DNA of 11,842 nt from JAJFTV01 sp964426355 (GTDB lineage: Bacteria > Chloroflexota > Anaerolineae > Anaerolineales > Anaerolineaceae). Positions 1 to 5,910 of this stretch are shown here, in pieces. The first letter of the stretch is position 1. Each line of letters begins with the position of its first letter. Below the pieces are notes generated by a model. That model did no database searches. It saw only the letters and a program-made list of their open reading frames with translations, and had not been told where the DNA came from. The stretch is taken from contig CAYRRA010000141.1 in the NCBI GenBank assembly GCA_964426355.1, positions 1 to 11,842 of the forward strand, in the 5' to 3' direction. A program made the position numbers and the translations under genes.

Positions 1-620
1 GCCCGCGTGGACACAAACGGCTCAATGCACTGCGTAAGCGCATCCATTCCACTGCTGGCAGTCACTTCTCGCGGAAGGGAAAGCGTGAGTTCAGGGTCGA
101 TTAATGCAACCCGAGGGAACATTTTCTCGCTTCGCATACTGACCTTGACTCGATGTTCAGCAGAATACAACACAGCATTCTTTGTTACTTCAGCGCCCGT
201 ACCTGAAGTTGTGGGGATGGCAACCAACGGGAGCGATGGTTTCTCAAGGGGCTTTCCCGAACCTATAACTTCAAGATAATCCAATACGCATCCCGGATTC
301 ATCAGTAAAGCTGCGATTGCTTTGCCAAGATCGATAGCGCTGCCTCCTCCCATCGCAACTACCAGGTCAACACCGGCGAGTTTTGCGTTCTCCAGACTAT
401 TTTCGAGAATTTCCAGGGTGGGCTCACCGCTGATACGTTGCACAAAATAATCAACCCCTGATGCTTTCAGTGTATCCAAAAATACTGATGCCAGTTCAGT
501 ACGCAACCCTAAAACGACCCATGCCCTCTTTCCAAAGGAGGCTGCAAACTCTCCTGCCCGCATGATATTTCCGCTACCAAAAACAACACGCGCAGCAGTG
601 GCAAACTCAAAAGCAGTCAT
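1..620 (-). CDS. Iron-type alcohol dehydrogenase (Fe-ADH, PF00465 family), C-terminus beyond window
   Basis: This gene begins at an ATG at 620 and runs off the left edge, leaving 206 residues visible, roughly half of a usual ~380-residue Fe-ADH. The N-terminal Rossmann-like nucleotide-binding half is clear: MGGGSAIDLGK (about residues 90-100) and IPTTSGTGAEVT (135-146). The start of the metal-binding half is at GMDALTQCIEPFVS (191-204). The family reduces aldehydes to alcohols with NAD(P)H. In this operon the likely job is recycling NADH made by the aldehyde dehydrogenase, for example acetaldehyde to ethanol. Asp193 matches the first metal ligand, but the position of the classical second ligand (His200 of E. 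coli FucO) is Gln197. The remaining ligands lie outside the window. No encapsulation helix is visible at the N-terminus. It follows the LsrG-like gene by only 5 bp and is almost certainly co-transcribed. The family call is firm; the substrate is inferred. Confidence 0.92.
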   Translation of the reverse strand, partial: MTAFEFATAARVVFGSGNIMRAGEFAASFGKRAWVVLGLRTELASVFLDTLKASGVDYFVQRISGEPTLEILENSLENAKLAGVDLVVAMGGGSAIDLGKAIAALLMNPGCVLDYLEVIGSGKPLEKPSLPLVAIPTTSGTGAEVTKNAVLYSAEHRVKVSMRSEKMFPRVALIDPELTLSLPREVTASSGMDALTQCIEPFVSTR

Positions 621-625
621 CCGGT

Positions 626-934
626 TCAATCCCAACCGTTTTCATCGGGAAATACATTCGAATAAATAATTCGAGTACGCGGCTCTGCCAGCATTGGCTC
701 AACCGCATCTCGCCAGCGGGCATAATGCGCGGTAGCCTTATGCAGCGCGGTATCATCCTCGTTCCGGTACACCTCCACCAAAACAAAATGTGTGGGGTCA
801 TCGGTTTGCCGGATTACGTCAAAACGAGCAATCCCTGGCTCAAGGACGCTGTGTTCGGCGTTATCGAGCGTGGCTTCTTTGAATGCCTGCAAATACTCTT
901 CTTTCACATGAATAAAAACATGGACAATGTACAT
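626..934 (-). CDS. LsrG-like antibiotic biosynthesis monooxygenase (ABM) domain protein
   Basis: The product is a 102-residue single-domain ferredoxin-like dimeric alpha/beta barrel protein. Its pattern (MYIVHVFIHV at the N-terminus, GIARFDVIRQ at 34-43, the core HKATAHY at 65-71, and a PRTRIIYSNVFP end) closely resembles E. coli LsrG as I remember it. LsrG isomerises the phosphorylated autoinducer-2 product 3-hydroxy-2,4-pentanedione-5-phosphate before the LsrF thiolase. I chose the ATG at 934 because an AAGGA sits 7 nt upstream. An in-frame GTG at 940 would leave almost no spacing. It is squeezed between the shell genes and the Fe-ADH, so it is probably part of the microcompartment pathway, acting on a phosphosugar or a reactive carbonyl. 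Related ABM proteins also include quinol monooxygenases, so the exact chemistry is open. No targeting helix is apparent. Confidence 0.85.
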   Translation of the reverse strand: MYIVHVFIHVKEEYLQAFKEATLDNAEHSVLEPGIARFDVIRQTDDPTHFVLVEVYRNEDDTALHKATAHYARWRDAVEPMLAEPRTRIIYSNVFPDENGWD

Positions 935-1111
935 GGTCACATCCTTTCTTACTGGTTAAATCAAAAATGCCCGGTTCGCTTGTTCAATCGGCGGATCGTA
1001 AAGATATCCGATTGCTTTCTCGTCATCCGTCACGATGAAAAAAACAGTCACTGATGACGAATTTCACCGATTACACAGGCATTTTTACAGACATTGAAAA
1101 AGTTCTGATGC
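935..1111 (-). other. 177-bp intra-operon gap with inverted repeat and T-run
   Basis: This is the longest gap inside the microcompartment operon; most others are 0-31 bp. It holds CGTCATC at 1021-1027 and its complement GATGACG at 1053-1059, a 7-bp inverted repeat. On the transcribed strand a run of seven T (complement of 1038-1044) lies within the loop. The arms are too short and the T-run is in the wrong place for a standard intrinsic terminator. A processing or attenuation element that lowers expression of the downstream LsrG-like and alcohol dehydrogenase genes is possible but unproven. The possible 31-codon ORF also lies here. Confidence 0.3.
956..1051 (-). CDS. Possible 31-residue small ORF between BMC-P and the LsrG-like gene
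   Basis: A GTG at 1051 opens an in-frame reading of 31 codons ending in TAA at 956. The peptide is VTVFFIVTDDEKAIGYLYDP followed by PIEQANRAFLI. The composition looks like ordinary protein rather than random translation, and the ORF lies in the only sizeable gap of the downstream half of the operon. There is no convincing Shine-Dalgarno sequence, the start codon is weak, and a stem-capable inverted repeat overlaps it. It could be a small protein, the remnant of a longer gene, or chance. I recognise no family. Confidence 0.2.
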   Translation of the reverse strand: MTVFFIVTDDEKAIGYLYDPPIEQANRAFLI

Positions 1112-1411
1112 TCAACCCTGGTCCGGTTCAGAAACCTCTTCCGGATCAATGAACAAAGAATCTACAATACCAATAATCAAAGAATTGACACACCCATCCG
1201 GGTTATTTGTTACCTGTCGTGTGCCGTTTCCTTCTCGCAAAATCAGAACGGTATCACCAATACCGGCATGGGTATTATCCAGTGCAATAAAATCGCCTTC
1301 GGCTTTATCGCCCGGCATGAATAGCGGCTGCACCGCCAAAAGCCTTCGGTTTTTAAAATCGGGGTGTCCGATTGTCGTTACTACCGTTCCAATCACCTTC
1401 GCCAGGATCAT
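1112..1411 (-). CDS. BMC-P pentameric shell vertex protein (EutN/CcmL family), third copy
   Basis: The product has 99 residues, the usual BMC-P length. It starts MILAKVIGTVVTTIGHPDF, the conserved N-terminal strand pattern of EutN/CcmL/CsoS4 (AKVIGTVVxT). This is followed by RRLLAVQPL (about 22-30), the FIALDNTHAGIGDTVLIL stretch (41-58) with the family's 'D..GAG.GD.VL' signature, and SLIIGIVDSLFID (77-89), the conserved IVD strand. Such proteins form pentamers that cap the vertices of the icosahedral shell. The ATG at 1411 is preceded by a modest AGGGT site. The gene follows the second BMC-P by 20 bp. It carries a short acidic tail (PEEVSEPDQG). It is one of three divergent BMC-P paralogs in the operon. 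Confidence 0.95.
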   Translation of the reverse strand: MILAKVIGTVVTTIGHPDFKNRRLLAVQPLFMPGDKAEGDFIALDNTHAGIGDTVLILREGNGTRQVTNNPDGCVNSLIIGIVDSLFIDPEEVSEPDQG

Positions 1412-1431
1412 CGCTTTACCCTATCCACGAT

Positions 1432-1752
1432 TTAAGAATATTGAACCCAGCCGGGTTTTAAGGAATAATCAAAATCGCCGTCAGGGCGGATGTTCAACTC
1501 GTCCACAATTCCGATGATGGCAAGGTCAACAGGTACAAAGGTGATATCAGGCATTGCCAACGCTGCTTCGCGCGAGCGTGCCATTACGCACAGATCACCC
1601 ACACCAGCGCGAACAACGTCCGCTGCGACCTGAAGGCTTCCCAACGGTTTCAGATGCCTGTCCAGCGGTTGTACAACCAGAAGTTTAACCCCTTCTAGCC
1701 CGGTGTACTTGATTGTACAGACAGCAGAACCATGCACGCGCCCGAATTGCAT
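1432..1752 (-). CDS. BMC-P pentameric shell vertex protein (EutN/CcmL family), second copy
   Basis: This BMC-P protein has 106 residues, slightly longer than its paralogs. The family pattern is visible as MQFGRVHGSAVCTIKYTGLE (1-20), KLLVVQPLD (23-31), VVRAGVGDLCVMA (46-58) and AIIGIVDELNI (78-88). It is the most divergent of the three copies: the first strand has GRVHGSAVCT rather than the usual ARVIGTVVAT, and it ends in an aromatic-rich tail (LKPGWVQYS). The ATG at 1752 lies 2 bp after the stop of the upstream EutT/Q-N-like gene, with an AGGGG inside that gene's 3' end as a likely ribosome binding site, which suggests translational coupling. It is expected to cap vertices, perhaps in mixed or specialised pentamers. 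Confidence 0.92.
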   Translation of the reverse strand: MQFGRVHGSAVCTIKYTGLEGVKLLVVQPLDRHLKPLGSLQVAADVVRAGVGDLCVMARSREAALAMPDITFVPVDLAIIGIVDELNIRPDGDFDYSLKPGWVQYS

Positions 1753-1754
1753 GT

Positions 1755-2123
1755 TTACTTGACCCCTACATTATCTAACACACGTTGAATGATCGCATCC
1801 AACAATTTTGGATCCACCTCGCCACCCAGCCGGGCAAGCACTGCATCACGCACACGCTGACGCAAATCCTGCGTCTGAGCACAGGTGCCGGTAGAGGATG
1901 CCTGCTGCGAGTCCATTTGAGGTTTCGTGGTCAGTTTGGAGACATACGGTCGTTCTGGTGCACTGGGTGGCTTCTCGTTTCCGCGCAGCAGCTTTAAACC
2001 CAGTTTATTTGCACGCTCGTATGCCAGGTCGGTAAGTACCACATCGTCCGTCAATGTTAAGACCTGTGTCCCGCGCTTGACCATATCTTCAATATCATGT
2101 TCGGTATAAAAAGTCTTTGCCAT
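1755..2123 (-). CDS. Small BMC-associated protein: EutT/EutQ-like N-terminal domain plus C-terminal encapsulation-like helix
   Basis: The product has 122 residues in three parts. Residues 1-48 (AKTFYTEHDIEDMVKRG, then LTLTDDVVLTDLAYERANKL and GLKLL) match the pattern at the N-terminus of EutT adenosyltransferases and related BMC proteins: 'F.TE..L', acidic loop, 'LT..A...A...G..I'. Residues 49-85 are a low-complexity, probably disordered linker. Residues 86-122 form amphipathic helices (DLRQRVRDAVLARL; DPKLLDAIIQRVLDNVG) resembling encapsulation peptides. No catalytic domain is present, so it may be an adaptor or scaffold. I chose the ATG at 2123 because GGAG lies 7 nt upstream; an in-frame TTG at 2135 is much less likely. 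It sits between BMC-T and BMC-P genes, spaced 30 bp and 2 bp. The gene is real; its function is unknown. Confidence 0.85.
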   Translation of the reverse strand: MAKTFYTEHDIEDMVKRGTQVLTLTDDVVLTDLAYERANKLGLKLLRGNEKPPSAPERPYVSKLTTKPQMDSQQASSTGTCAQTQDLRQRVRDAVLARLGGEVDPKLLDAIIQRVLDNVGVK

Positions 2124-2153
2124 TCTTTGCTCCAATCCTGAAAGCCTTTACAG

Positions 2154-2774
2154 CTATATGCCTTCCAGAGCCTCCAATGCCCTTACCGCTGCATCACGAG
2201 CCGTGATAATCTCCGCTTCGCTTCCGGATAACCACATGCGTCCGAAACGCCCTACCGAAGAAACATGAATGATTTTAATATTCGCTTTCTTCTCTGCTTC
2301 ATTACAGGCATAGTTGATATAAGCCGCCGGTGCACATTCCACAACCAGTAACGTCTCTCCAGGAACCAGCATACTGCCACGGCGGAAACGGTTCAGCAGT
2401 TGTGATTGATAGGGATCAATCCTGGTAATCACCTGGATCGAGGCGATTTGTGGTTTCATCCTGTCTTCAATCCGCAGACCCAACCGTTCCAGCACAATAT
2501 CACCTGCTTCGATCACGGCTGCCTGGTTGTGCGAATGTACCTCGAACATACCAAATTCCCGTTCAACAATCTGAGCGCCCGGTTTGGCTTCGGTAGCTTT
2601 GACTGCTATATCCACCGTTCGAAAAACTTCGTTGCCCGGAGCCATTTCTACGTATAAAGATGCCATTCCTTCCGTAGGGAGGTCCCCTTGCGTCACCGTA
2701 CCCACAAAAGCCGCATACTGTGGCTGCATCCTATCCAGATAACAATAACAACGTAATTGAAAACCTTCCGCCAT
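2154..2774 (-). CDS. BMC-T tandem-domain trimeric shell protein, circularly permuted (EutL-like layout)
   Basis: The product has 206 residues and two BMC domains. Domain 1 spans about residues 1-100: a strand pair, QYAAFVGTVTQGD, then MASLYVEMAPGNEVFRTVDI, the strand REFGMFEVHSH, and the helix NQAAVIEAGDIVLERLG. Domain 2 spans about 105-206: KPQIASIQVITRIDPYQSQL, ETLLVVECAPAAYINYACNE, and GSEAEIITARDAAVRALEAL. The strand order, with the 'IxxIQVI' strand leading rather than trailing the domain, matches the permuted layout of EutL-type BMC-T proteins. These form pseudohexameric trimers, often with a gated central pore that passes larger molecules such as cofactors or phosphosugars. An AGGAGG lies immediately upstream and the gap to eutJ is 8 bp, so expression should be strong. 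I cannot tell whether it makes single or stacked trimers. It is the only BMC-T in the window. Confidence 0.9.
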   Translation of the reverse strand: MAEGFQLRCYCYLDRMQPQYAAFVGTVTQGDLPTEGMASLYVEMAPGNEVFRTVDIAVKATEAKPGAQIVEREFGMFEVHSHNQAAVIEAGDIVLERLGLRIEDRMKPQIASIQVITRIDPYQSQLLNRFRRGSMLVPGETLLVVECAPAAYINYACNEAEKKANIKIIHVSSVGRFGRMWLSGSEAEIITARDAAVRALEALEGI

Positions 2775-2782
2775 CTTACCTC

Positions 2783-3655
2783 CTAAACTGTTTCAACTTG
2801 ATCGTGCATCGCAATCCCAATCGGTGTGACAAACAACGGTGGCTCAGGGACAAACGTTGGAACACCCGTGTACTCTTGAATCACTTTCGCCATCCCCGGG
2901 TAGGCGCAAGCGCCTCCCACAAGCGCTAATTGTGTCACCGGAAATTTTTCAAGATGCCTGGCAGCAATGCAGCCCACCTTTTCCATCACCGGCAGAATAT
3001 GCGGAAAAAGCCGGCTTTGCTGTGCAGGGTCTTTTTTCAATTCTTCTGCTTCTTCAAACGAGATACCCAATGCACCGGCAATTACCAACGAGAAGTGGGT
3101 TCCTCCGGTTGCCTCGTCAGCCGTATAAATTACCTCGCCATCTTTCAAAATGGCAATACCGGTAGTTCCACCGCCCACATCCAAAATTGCGCCATCCCGA
3201 AGCCTGAGCAAATTGTTGGCAGCGCTGGGTTCATCGATTAAACCGGTGCAGCGCAACCCTACTGCTTCGACTACATTTGCCACTGCTCGTACTTCGGCGC
3301 GAGGTACCCCTGGCGGAAATCCACTGGCTGCATGGGTCAATTCCAGCCCGGTCTGTGCCTCAACCTGTGTTTTCATCTCTTTCAACAGGTCAACGGCACC
3401 AATAAAATCAACCACCAGCCCGTCACGAACCACCTGTGCAAACCGATACTGACCGGCAACCGGTTGATTCTGATGATCCAGTACCACCAAAACGAGATAG
3501 GCTGTTCCCAGGTCTACGCCTACCCGCATTTGTCCATCCATTTCGGGTGGAACATCAAACGCTCGCGTGGACCCGGGAGGCAGGATAACTTCACCTGCCT
3601 TGCTCAGGTACTGCTCCAGAGAAGAAACTGAACGGTTAAAAAGATTGTCACCCAC
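2783..3655 (-). CDS. eutJ: EutJ-like ASKHA ATPase (putative BMC chaperone)
   Basis: The product has 290 residues with an actin/Hsp70-like (ASKHA) fold. Phosphate-1 motif: VGVDLGTAYLVLVVLD (about 45-60). Phosphate-2 motif: ILDVGGGTTGIAIL (157-170). Adenosine motif: LALVGGACAYPGM (243-255). The stretches AASGFPPG, IDEPSAANNLL and TADEATGGTHFSL resemble E. coli EutJ as I remember it. EutJ belongs to the ethanolamine BMC operon and is thought to be a chaperone or reactivase, but its role is not firmly established. It starts with GTG at 3655, supported by AGGA about 10 nt upstream. It lies between BMC-H (23-bp gap) and BMC-T (8-bp gap), inside the shell gene cluster. Residues 1-40 are an extension without clear similarity. 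No B12-dependent lyase is in view, which argues against a lyase-reactivation role here. Confidence 0.92.
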   Translation of the reverse strand: MGDNLFNRSVSSLEQYLSKAGEVILPPGSTRAFDVPPEMDGQMRVGVDLGTAYLVLVVLDHQNQPVAGQYRFAQVVRDGLVVDFIGAVDLLKEMKTQVEAQTGLELTHAASGFPPGVPRAEVRAVANVVEAVGLRCTGLIDEPSAANNLLRLRDGAILDVGGGTTGIAILKDGEVIYTADEATGGTHFSLVIAGALGISFEEAEELKKDPAQQSRLFPHILPVMEKVGCIAARHLEKFPVTQLALVGGACAYPGMAKVIQEYTGVPTFVPEPPLFVTPIGIAMHDQVETV

Positions 3656-3678
3656 GAAGGGTTTTCCTGCAAGCCTGC

Positions 3679-4008
3679 TTATTTCTTCGATTCGCCGGTT
3701 CGACCGCCAAACCCGCCGCGTTCATTTTTGGGCAGGATCATCTCAACATCCTGATGGGGTCGTGGGATGACATGCACCGAAACAAGCTCGCCAACGCGCT
3801 TTGCCGCCGCAGCACCTGCATCCGTTGCTGCTTTGACTGCGCCGACATCACCGCGCACCATCACGGTCACATATCCACCGCCCACATACTCCGAACCAAT
3901 TAACACCACATTTGCGGCTTTAACCATTGCATCGGCTGCTTCAATTGCGCCAACCAAGCCTTTGGTTTCCACCATTCCCAATGCGATTAATGCTGTATCT
4001 AATGCCAT
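3679..4008 (-). CDS. BMC-H hexameric shell protein (PduA/EutM/CcmK family)
   Basis: The product has 109 residues with a canonical single BMC domain: ALIALGMVETKGLVGAIEAA (6-25), DAMVKAANVVLIGSEYVGGG (26-45), YVTVMVRGDVGAVKAATDAG (46-65) and VGELVSVHVIPRPHQDVE (72-89). It forms the hexameric tiles of the shell facets. The pore loop reads YVGGGY (41-46) where PduA-type proteins have KIGSGL, so the usual pore serine is glycine. The tail after residue 90 (ILPKNERGGFGGRTGESKK) is basic and glycine-rich, and longer than in PduA. The ATG at 4008 has GAGGAG 8 nt upstream, the best ribosome binding site in the operon. That fits the main facet component, and it is the only BMC-H gene in the window. It follows the aldehyde dehydrogenase by 31 bp. 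Confidence 0.97.
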   Translation of the reverse strand: MALDTALIALGMVETKGLVGAIEAADAMVKAANVVLIGSEYVGGGYVTVMVRGDVGAVKAATDAGAAAAKRVGELVSVHVIPRPHQDVEMILPKNERGGFGGRTGESKK

Positions 4009-4039
4009 TTTTTAACTCCTCAAATTTTAAAAATTCAGG

Positions 4040-5497
4040 TTAACTTGATTTCAAAATTTCATTCACAACTTCCCAAACAACGCGTTCAATTTCACGCGGG
4101 GAAGGACCTGCCTGTAAAGCTTCATGCTCAAAAACACTCGCTGGAGGAGGCGTTACCTCATACGCAAGGCGTTTTATATTGAAGAGGTGATTAACCGTGA
4201 TGTTATCTCCCGTTATTGCTCCTCCTGCGCCACCCGGTCCAAGAGTCATGGAAGGCATCACACCGGTCGTCAATCCCACTGCACCTAAAGTCGCCATGCT
4301 ATTGACAATAATCCGAAAAACGGGTTTTTCCAACCCAAAAGCCAAAATCACTTTTTCATCGGTGGCGTGGATAATTTGTGAATGCCCACGCCCTCCGAAC
4401 TGGATCAGTTCAATTGAGCGATCACAACCGGCTTCCCACCCATCTGCTTCATACCACCCTAAAACAGTTGTTAGCTTTTCGCGAGACAAAGGCTCGTTTT
4501 TTCCAACCTGGTTCAGTCTGGCAACCAGAATCCTGGCTGTGTCTGGCACGTCAAAACCAGCCATCCCAGCCAGGTACTGCGGTGATTTGCCAACAGTTGC
4601 TGCATTAATCGAACCATCCGGGAAAAACAGCGTTTTGCGAAGCAAATCTGCCTGGTGCTCATCTACAAAAAAGGCGCCATTTTCCTGCATCAGAGCAGCC
4701 AATCGGTCTGCAATGGGTCGATCTGCGACCACCGCCTGTTCTGTGGCACAGATGGTTGAATAGTCGAATGCCTTACTAAAAGTGATATAGCGGGCAGCTT
4801 TCTCCAAATCCGCACTGCGGTCAACATACACCGGTACGTTGCCGGGTCCAACTCCATAGGCGGGCTTCCCGACAGAATGTGCTGCCCGAACCATGTCGCT
4901 GCCACCGGTAGCCAGGATTAATGCAACGTATTTATGCCGCATCAGTTCTTGCGTACCCTGGAGAGAAATGTTCTGCATACATGAAATTAGTCCTGCCGGC
5001 GCCCCCTGCTCTTCGGCAGCCATTGCCATCACCCTGGCGGTTTCAAAGGAACATTTGGCAGCAGATGGGTGCGGGGCGACCACAATTGCATTGCGTGCTT
5101 TAATTGAAGTGAGCACCTTTGCCATCACGGTAGATGTCGGGTTGGTGCTGGGTGTCAGCGCAGCAATTACACCCATCGCCCAGGCAATCTCATAGATTTT
5201 TTTGACCGGGTCGTGATGGATCACACCCACCGTCTTAATCGAGCGAATGCTCTCCCACAAAATACGGGATGCAAGCTCGTTCTTTAACTTTTTGTGGGCA
5301 GGAACACCAAAACCGGTTTCCTCAGAAGCCATCCGACCCAAACGTTCCGATGCGCGAAGCGCGGCATCAGCCATCGCAGCACAAACGCGGTCTACATCTT
5401 CTTGTGTGGCTTTCCCCCACACAAGTTGTGCTTCCCGTGCTTTTGTTGCCAGGTCACGTGCTTCCTGTATTGAAATCAGATCCTTATCCATTGACAT
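4040..5497 (-). CDS. CoA-acylating aldehyde dehydrogenase (PduP/EutE-type BMC cargo)
   Basis: The product has 485 residues, typical for PduP/EutE-like enzymes that convert an aldehyde, NAD+ and CoA to acyl-CoA and NADH. Visible features are IAALTPSTNPTSTVMAK (111-127), the cofactor-binding LATGGSDMVRAAH (195-207), and KPAYGVGPGNVPVYVD (211-226). The catalytic cysteine is Cys250 in DYSTICATEQAVV, in the AdhE/EutE-like 'ICASEQ' context. GGAGGAITGDNI lies in the C-terminal third. A linker and then PREIERVVWEVVNEILKSS end the chain, an amphipathic helix like the C-terminal encapsulation peptides of some BMC aldehyde dehydrogenases. It probably oxidises the aldehyde released by DeoC (acetaldehyde for true DERA). 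The start is ATG at 5497; a second in-frame ATG at 5491 is equally possible, as neither has a strong ribosome binding site. No phosphotransacylase that would recycle CoA is in the window. Confidence 0.96.
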   Translation of the reverse strand: MSMDKDLISIQEARDLATKAREAQLVWGKATQEDVDRVCAAMADAALRASERLGRMASEETGFGVPAHKKLKNELASRILWESIRSIKTVGVIHHDPVKKIYEIAWAMGVIAALTPSTNPTSTVMAKVLTSIKARNAIVVAPHPSAAKCSFETARVMAMAAEEQGAPAGLISCMQNISLQGTQELMRHKYVALILATGGSDMVRAAHSVGKPAYGVGPGNVPVYVDRSADLEKAARYITFSKAFDYSTICATEQAVVADRPIADRLAALMQENGAFFVDEHQADLLRKTLFFPDGSINAATVGKSPQYLAGMAGFDVPDTARILVARLNQVGKNEPLSREKLTTVLGWYEADGWEAGCDRSIELIQFGGRGHSQIIHATDEKVILAFGLEKPVFRIIVNSMATLGAVGLTTGVMPSMTLGPGGAGGAITGDNITVNHLFNIKRLAYEVTPPPASVFEHEALQAGPSPREIERVVWEVVNEILKSS

Positions 5498-5515
5498 GAC
5501 TGTTTAAACCACTTC

Positions 5516-5806
5516 TCAGGATTTCTGAAAGGTAACTTTGCCGTCTACTTCCAGCGAATCGATAATTGCCATGATCACCGCGTCAACCGGTCGGTCTTTG
5601 GTAATTGTCGTCTGCCGTGCGCTTGAACCAGCCGCTGTCAGAACCAGATCCCCAACACCGGCATCCAGCGTATCAATTGCAACAAAAGGTTTGCCATACG
5701 CTGCGCCAAATTCATCGGTCGGGCGAACAATTAATAGTTTCCGCCCAACCAGTTTTTCATCCTTTATTGTCGCAACAGTCGTACCAATCACTCTCGCAAT
5801 TTGCAT
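5516..5806 (-). CDS. BMC-P pentameric shell vertex protein (EutN/CcmL family), first copy
   Basis: The product has 96 residues with the most canonical BMC-P sequence of the three: MQIARVIGTTVATIKDEKLV (1-20), GRKLLIVRPTDE (21-32), FVAIDTLDAGVGDLVLTAAG (41-60) and AVIMAIIDSLEVDG (76-89). It forms vertex pentamers that close the shell. The ATG at 5806 has AGGAG 6-10 nt upstream. It lies directly upstream of the aldehyde dehydrogenase (18-bp gap) and about 100 bp after deoC, so it is separated from the other two BMC-P genes by the whole cargo/shell block. That separation suggests separate recruitment or dosage control rather than a recent tandem duplication. Confidence 0.96.
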   Translation of the reverse strand: MQIARVIGTTVATIKDEKLVGRKLLIVRPTDEFGAAYGKPFVAIDTLDAGVGDLVLTAAGSSARQTTITKDRPVDAVIMAIIDSLEVDGKVTFQKS

Positions 5807-5883
5807 AATCTGCTCCTGCGTATTTTCTTTTCAACCGATCCCCATCCGTCAGAGGGATCTGGGATTTTCAAACTCTTCTAATA

Positions 5884-5910
5884 TTGATCCGGCAGGATCG
5901 CGTAGATCAA
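5884..5910 (-). repeat. Nested inverted repeats at the deoC stop codon
   Basis: TTGATC (5884-5889) pairs with GATCAA (5905-5910), and inside it GATCC (5886-5890) pairs with GGATC (5895-5899). The outer and inner arms compete. The element overlaps the deoC stop codon at the start of the ~100-bp gap before the first BMC-P gene. No T-tract follows, so it is not a standard terminator. It could stabilise or process the mRNA between cargo and shell genes, or be chance. Confidence 0.25.

Noticed and set aside
935..940. GTG start two codons upstream in the LsrG-like gene
   Set aside because: The AAGGA site would sit almost against the GTG, whereas it has normal 7-nt spacing to the ATG at 934.
1021..1059. 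Intrinsic terminator between the third BMC-P gene and the LsrG-like gene
   Set aside because: The arms are 7 bp with a long loop and the T-run lies inside the loop rather than after the stem.
2124..2135. Upstream TTG start for the 122-residue EutT/Q-N-like protein
   Set aside because: The GGAG ribosome binding site lies within these bases, ideally placed for the ATG at 2123, so the four extra residues are unlikely to be translated.
4197..4763. A 188-codon plus-strand open frame opposite the aldehyde dehydrogenase
   Set aside because: It is the antisense of a clearly conserved gene, has no family resemblance and no upstream signals. The same holds for the other plus-strand frames, so no plus-strand gene is called.
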